Assembly: GCA_051453625.1 (NCBI GenBank)
Contig: JBOZIK010000001.1
Coordinates: forward strand, 12,771,776 to 12,807,916
Origin: Welwitschia mirabilis
Taxonomy: Eukaryota; Gnetophyta; Gnetopsida; Welwitschiales
Length of the DNA: 36,141 nucleotides
Direction: 5' to 3'
Of the stretch, positions 32,417-36,141 are shown piece after piece. The notes below the pieces were generated by a model that made no database searches, was not told where the DNA came from, and was given only the letters and a program-made list of their open reading frames with translations. Numbering within the stretch: the stretch's first letter is position 1; every line of letters starts with the position of its first letter. The position numbers and the translations under genes are program-made.

Positions 32417-33689
32417 ATGGTTGAAAGCTCATCAAGGAAGAGACTTAAGAAAGCTCTATCAAGAGAACCTATCTTTTTCTACCATGGGATGTATAAGGAA
32501 AACATTAAAAAGTTTTCAAAGAATTTTGAAAAGAAAACTATTTACCATAAATTGTCTATAGCAACCTAAGAGCTTAAAGATCCCAGGAAAGTTATTTAGC
32601 TTTTGAGAAATCAAGATCTTAATTATTTTCTAGATGTTTCTAGATCTGCTTATCTATTTCTTACTCACATGTTTTATTGTAATGCATCTTATGATCATGA
32701 TTTAGGAACTCTTAAAACCCTTGTTTTGGAGAAACGGTTGAGAGTTACTGCAAATCTCATCTCTGATCTAACTGATCTTCTCATAGGTGACTATAAAGTG
32801 TTTTGGCCTCTTTAATACTCTATAAAAGATAAGTTTGCTGNNNNNNNNNNNNNNNNNNNNNNNNNNNNNNNNNNNNNNNNNNNNNNNNNNNNNNNNNNNN
32901 NNNNNNNNNNNNNNNNNNNNNNNNNNNNNNNNNNNNNNNNATGATTTAGGAACTCTTAAAACCCTTGTTTTGGAGAAGCGGTTGAGAGTTACTGCAAATC
33001 TCATCTCTGATCTAACTGATCTTCTCATAGATGACTATAAAGTGTTTTGGCCTCTTTAATACGCTATAAAAGATAAGTTTGCTATAACTAAGGAGATTGG
33101 TGATAAGATTCAATCTTGAAAACACATCATCTTCACTTCTTTGTTAAAACCCAAGTACCAATTTTTTCATTTAATTTTTATTTATAATTTTTTACCTTTA
33201 GCAGGGCATCGTAATGAGGCCTTTAGTTATAGAGCATATCTGATGTATCTAGTAGGGACAGAGAATTTTATTGATACTCCTACCATCATAATAAATAATA
33301 TGATCTCTAAGTTGAAGTATTACAGGAATAGACCCTTACCCTACTCTGTGCTTATCATAAATTTGTGCTGTCATTTTCGTGTAACTTTTCATCCAAAACT
33401 TAAAACCCTTCAACCTCTAAAACTCATTAGGCATGCAACTTTATCTTGTATGCACATCTTTAGCCCTTTTAAGAAGTCCACAAAGTTACCCTCTTCAAAG
33501 AAAGCCTCTCTTAATGATATTCTTTCATACCTAATATTGATTGATTCCTGTATCAGACATATAAAGGAAGTACTCATAGTAGCTAGGTATCATATTACTA
33601 ACACTTTAGCAAAGATCACCAACTCAACATGCACAGGAAGAGATGACAAAGAAGAAGAGTCAGAAGAAGACTCTAAAGAGGAAAAGTAA
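32417..33689 (+). pseudogene. Env-like ORF of Sirevirus type ('putative plant transposon protein' family), broken
   Basis: ATG at 32417 opens MVESSSRKRLKKALSRE, an N-terminal basic stretch. The same frame continues through stops at 32567-32569 and 32597-32599 to SRSAYLFLTHMFYCNAS, GTLKTLVLEKRLRVTANLIS and DLTDLL (32640-32790). After the gap, the frame through 33059 and from about 33141 to 33689 holds AGHRNEAFSY, TPTIIINNMISKLKYYRNRP and LPYSVLIINLCCHF, and an acidic tail EEESEEDSKEEK. The order (V-EFYANA-like block, GK-L-V, GHRNE, I-HMI, LPYG-LLT-IF) fits the plant family annotated as putative plant transposon protein, which I understand also covers env-like ORFs of plant retroelements. Two further stops lie at 33057-33059 and about 33117. 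No clear signal peptide or fusion motif is visible. The family link is from memory. Confidence 0.65.
32841..32940. other. Assembly gap with duplicated flanks inside env-like ORF
   Basis: 100 N. About 142 bases before it (32699-32840) recur directly after it with three or four differences. Counting the segment once leaves the reading frame on both sides homologous to one domain; it should not be read as a domain duplication. Confidence 0.88.
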
Positions 33690-34330
33690 GAGAAGAAGGA
33701 ATTTGATTATAACCTTAATTATGTTTTTCTTATGTGCGTTTTTGTTCTCTTCTTTATCATTGATATCAAAAGAGGGAGAATTAGTTGTTTATTTTTATTT
33801 GTTTACTTATGCTTTTAGATGTAGCATGCTCTTGATGAGTACTTTTATTTTGTAATATTTGCATATGTTTAATGGAATCAACATGCACTTAATGTTATGT
33901 TGTAAATTGTTCTTAATTGGTATCTCAAATCCTTTTGTGTTTGTGTAATTCATGTGAGCTTATTATTTTTTTCCAATGATGAATATTAAACTTTCAAATG
34001 GTTATTTCATAAATTTAAATGTTGATGACCAATACTAAAAATGAACTCTAAAAAGTATCAATGATTAATATGTTAAATGGTTTTTGTGATTGCATTGTGC
34101 TTTTCATAAAATTTATGTCCTTAACTCTCCAAGTGTGTATCCTAAAAGTGTTCTTATTATTAGCACAAAATTTGACTATTCAAAATGTCTTAATTGATTT
34201 CAAAAGGTATAATAGTTTATAAAGAATACTAGGAATTTTGTGAGGGGGAGNNNNNNNNNNGGGAGTTTTTCTAATTCATAAATATTTTTACAACTAAGTA
34301 TTATTTGCCATCAATGTTAAAGAGGGAGAT
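33690..34330 (+). other. 3' non-coding region and polypurine tracts of right copia half
   Basis: Homologous to 27845-28288 of the left half. A first purine tract, CAAAAGAGGGAGAA (33767-33780), lies about 550 bases before the LTR, a second at 34241-34250 next to a 10-N gap (34251-34260), and the terminal one, AAAGAGGGAGAT, directly before LTR-C (34319-34330). Multiple polypurine tracts are known from Sireviruses. Confidence 0.75.
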
Positions 34331-35836
34331 TGTTAGATTATGTTTTATCAATTGATGTCAAACTAATATCTTCTGTGTAGCAAATTTTGTGTATCTTATG
34401 TAAAAAATGTTAATCACTTGCAGGTTTAAAGATGAAGTCAGAACTATCAAATTATGATTACTAAAAACCTATCAAGTCCATTTGCCCTCTTGAAGGGTCA
34501 ACTGAATTTCCAAGGGGTCAACTGCACCTGAAGCAGACACTCAGAAATTGAATTGAAATTAAAGGAGTCAACTAGATTTTTTATGGGGTTAACTAGATCT
34601 TTATGGGATCAACTGGATTTGTGAACTTGGTAATAATATCCCTGAACTGAATGACAAGGAGTCGACCAGACCTCTGATGGGGTTGACTAGATCTGTAAAC
34701 CTGAGAATAGTACTCCTAAGCTGAGTGTTAAGAGGTTGATCAAACCTTTAAAGGGGTCAACCGGATCTGAGCACTGTATAGTTGAGACTCCTGAGCCAAT
34801 ATTCATGGGGTCGACTAGATACTTGAAGAGGTCAACTAAACCTAATGCAAGAAATTGAAAAGATTTTCATCAAGACTAGCAGACGATCAAACATAATGGT
34901 AGGTAACTAGAGTGAGGTCGATCAGACTCTAAGGGCTAGACATGAAGCTGTAAGAAGTTGGGGTGAAAGAAAATTTCACTCGGGTGACCTATGTAAGTCA
35001 AGTACCTGATGGGGTTGATTAGACTTTTGGGGGGTTAATCAACTGGAGCAGAATTAAAATTTTCTATCCATTTTGTATTTGTTATGTATTCATTAGATAG
35101 TCATTTTCTAGTAGTTTATAGCCGTTGAAAGCATATTTTCAAATGAAATAAACCCTAAAAGACTTCTAATATAAATAGCCAAGAGATAGATGACTAAAGA
35201 ACCTTTTTGAACTCATGAAAAAGTATTGAAATATTATGATATTCACTGTTGAATCTTAGTATTTGTACTTGTAACTAAGGAAGATCTATTATTTGTGTTA
35301 TTTGTACATTCAAGGTTAGATCTGGTGCTTTATTTGTTATACATCTATAGGAAAAGAGATTTATCAAATCTACTGTATCAAGAACAAGTAATATCTGTGT
35401 ATCTTGGCATCATTGCATCACTATTTTACATTGTGAAAGCTTGAGACTTAGCTTGCAAAAGTTCATTCAAAGGTTAAGACTAAGCCAAAAAAAGTCTGTT
35501 CAAGGTTGAAACTAAGCCTAGAAAAGTTCATTTATAAAGATTACAGTACCTAGTAGAATAACGAAGATCTAGATTAAGCTTATTAATAAGCTGATCATCA
35601 AGAGTGGAGTAGGGGGTTTCCCAAACCACTATAAATCCTACGTGCATCTATTTGGTATTTTGTGCTTTTAGTTAGTTTATTTATTTAAATACTACTAGCT
35701 TTTCTTTACATGTATATTTTTAATTAGCAAATTATTTTGTGTAAGCTTTTGATATATCATTAGTTTGTTTAGTTTATTTTATTTAAATTTTAAAAAAAAT
35801 CTATTCATCCCTCCTCTAGGATTCTCAATCCTATTA
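34331..35836 (+). repeat. LTR-C, right outer LTR of the compound copia element
   Basis: It starts TGTTAGATTATGTTTTATC after a polypurine tract and ends near CCTATTA (family CTATCA), about 1506 bp. It aligns with LTR-B in full. It has at least fourteen copies of the GGGGTCGACCAGA-type motif between about 34490 and 35050. AAATT follows directly. Confidence 0.88.
35170..35177 (+). promoter_or_regulatory. TATA box in LTR-C
   Basis: TATAAATA, same context as in LTR-B. Confidence 0.55.
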
Positions 35837-35841
35837 AAATT
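35837..35841. repeat. Target-site duplication AAATT, right copy
   Basis: Matches 25027-25031. The position follows LTR-C when its end is set by alignment with LTR-B. Confidence 0.75.
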
Positions 35842-36141
35842 AACATGAGTTTTACTAGAGAAACACAGGTAAAAATAGCTGACTTTAAAAGAGATTTTCA
35901 TTGGCATAAAAACACGTTTTGTATTAACCAAAAGTTTGGAATTTGAAATACAACTGAAAGGTTACATTTGAAATTAACTCTTACAAAATTACTTTTAACA
36001 AAAACACAATTTATTCTTTAATTTTTTTTGATAAAATCAAGGACAGGGAGTACAACATGAGAAAGAAAAAAGCCAATCAAAATCATATCCTTTAGAAGAC
36101 TAGACATCCTTACTCTAAGAAGTTTCAGCTACTGGAGTACC
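35842..36141 (-). other. Right flank of compound element, probably interior of the minus-strand copia element
   Basis: If the compound is removed, this stretch joins 24958-25026 and lies upstream (minus strand) of that element's polypurine tract. No clear coding motif is seen. At the very end the minus strand reads GTPVAETS followed by a stop, which is too short to assign. Confidence 0.4.

Larger units (their letters stand above)
25032..35836 (+). mobile_element. Compound Sirevirus-like Ty1/copia insertion with three LTRs
   Basis: The order is LTR-A (25032-25429, cut by a gap), pol (25530-27655), 3' region and polypurine tract, LTR-B (28289-29859), primer site, gag/protease, env-like ORF, 3' region and polypurine tract, LTR-C (34331-35836). 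The outer ends carry matching AAATT. Features that point to Sirevirus: LTRs of about 1.5 kb with repeated GC-containing palindromic motifs, an initiator-tRNA-type primer site, more than one polypurine-like tract near the 3' end, and an env-like ORF placed after pol. It arose probably by recombination between two related copies sharing LTR-B. All coding parts are broken. Confidence 0.8.

Noticed and set aside
32699-33081. Tandem domain duplication in the env-like ORF.
   Set aside because: The two copies stand on either side of a 100-N gap and are nearly identical, so an assembly artefact is more likely.

Overview
The window looks like nuclear DNA from a seed plant with a large, repeat-rich genome. 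It is strongly AT-rich, has no operon-like gene packing, and carries gap runs of N typical of a draft assembly. Most of it can be read as nested, decayed LTR retrotransposons of plant lineages. I cannot name the species. Only one stretch looks like a host gene: an exon at about 2394-2601 encoding the core motif of the IMPACT/YIH1 (UPF0029) family, a regulator of the eIF2-alpha kinase GCN2.

Layout. 1-779 is an LTR fragment related to the copia family seen later. 780-1512 is the 3' end of a chromovirus (Ty3/gypsy), with a chromodomain relic, polypurine tract and LTR. 1513-11226 is mostly unrecognised AT-rich DNA holding the IMPACT exon, a 146-bp near-perfect hairpin (6041-6186), small tandem duplications and three gaps. 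11227-23669 is a Ty3/gypsy element or composite of the Athila/Tat type: 5' LTR, tRNA-Asp-like primer site, leader with repeated hairpin motifs, gag (present twice), protease, RT with FMDDF, RNase H, integrase, a long 3' non-coding part (also present twice) and a truncated 3' LTR. 23670-25026 is an LTR and polypurine tract of a minus-strand copia element.

25032-35836 is the most interesting part. It is a compound Ty1/copia, Sirevirus-like structure with three LTRs in the order LTR-A, pol, LTR-B, gag/protease/env-like ORF, LTR-C. The 5-bp direct repeat AAATT lies exactly outside the two outer LTRs, so the compound appears to sit in the genome as one insertion. The left half keeps integrase, RT and RNase H but has no env-like ORF. 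The right half keeps gag, protease and an env-like ORF (related to the 'putative plant transposon protein' family) but has lost integrase, RT and RNase H in contiguous sequence. Both halves share the same 3' non-coding region. All coding parts carry many stops and frameshifts, so nothing here should be autonomous today.

The assembly itself matters. Four gaps (9292-9391, 13577-13676, 20005-20104, 32841-32940) are flanked by near-identical copies of the same 57-142 bp, which suggests unmerged contig ends and not real tandem repeats. Two other gaps (13989-14088, 21532-21631) bracket what may be a second gypsy copy scaffolded into the first. Calls rest on reading translated motifs and comparing repeats by eye; no database search was possible.
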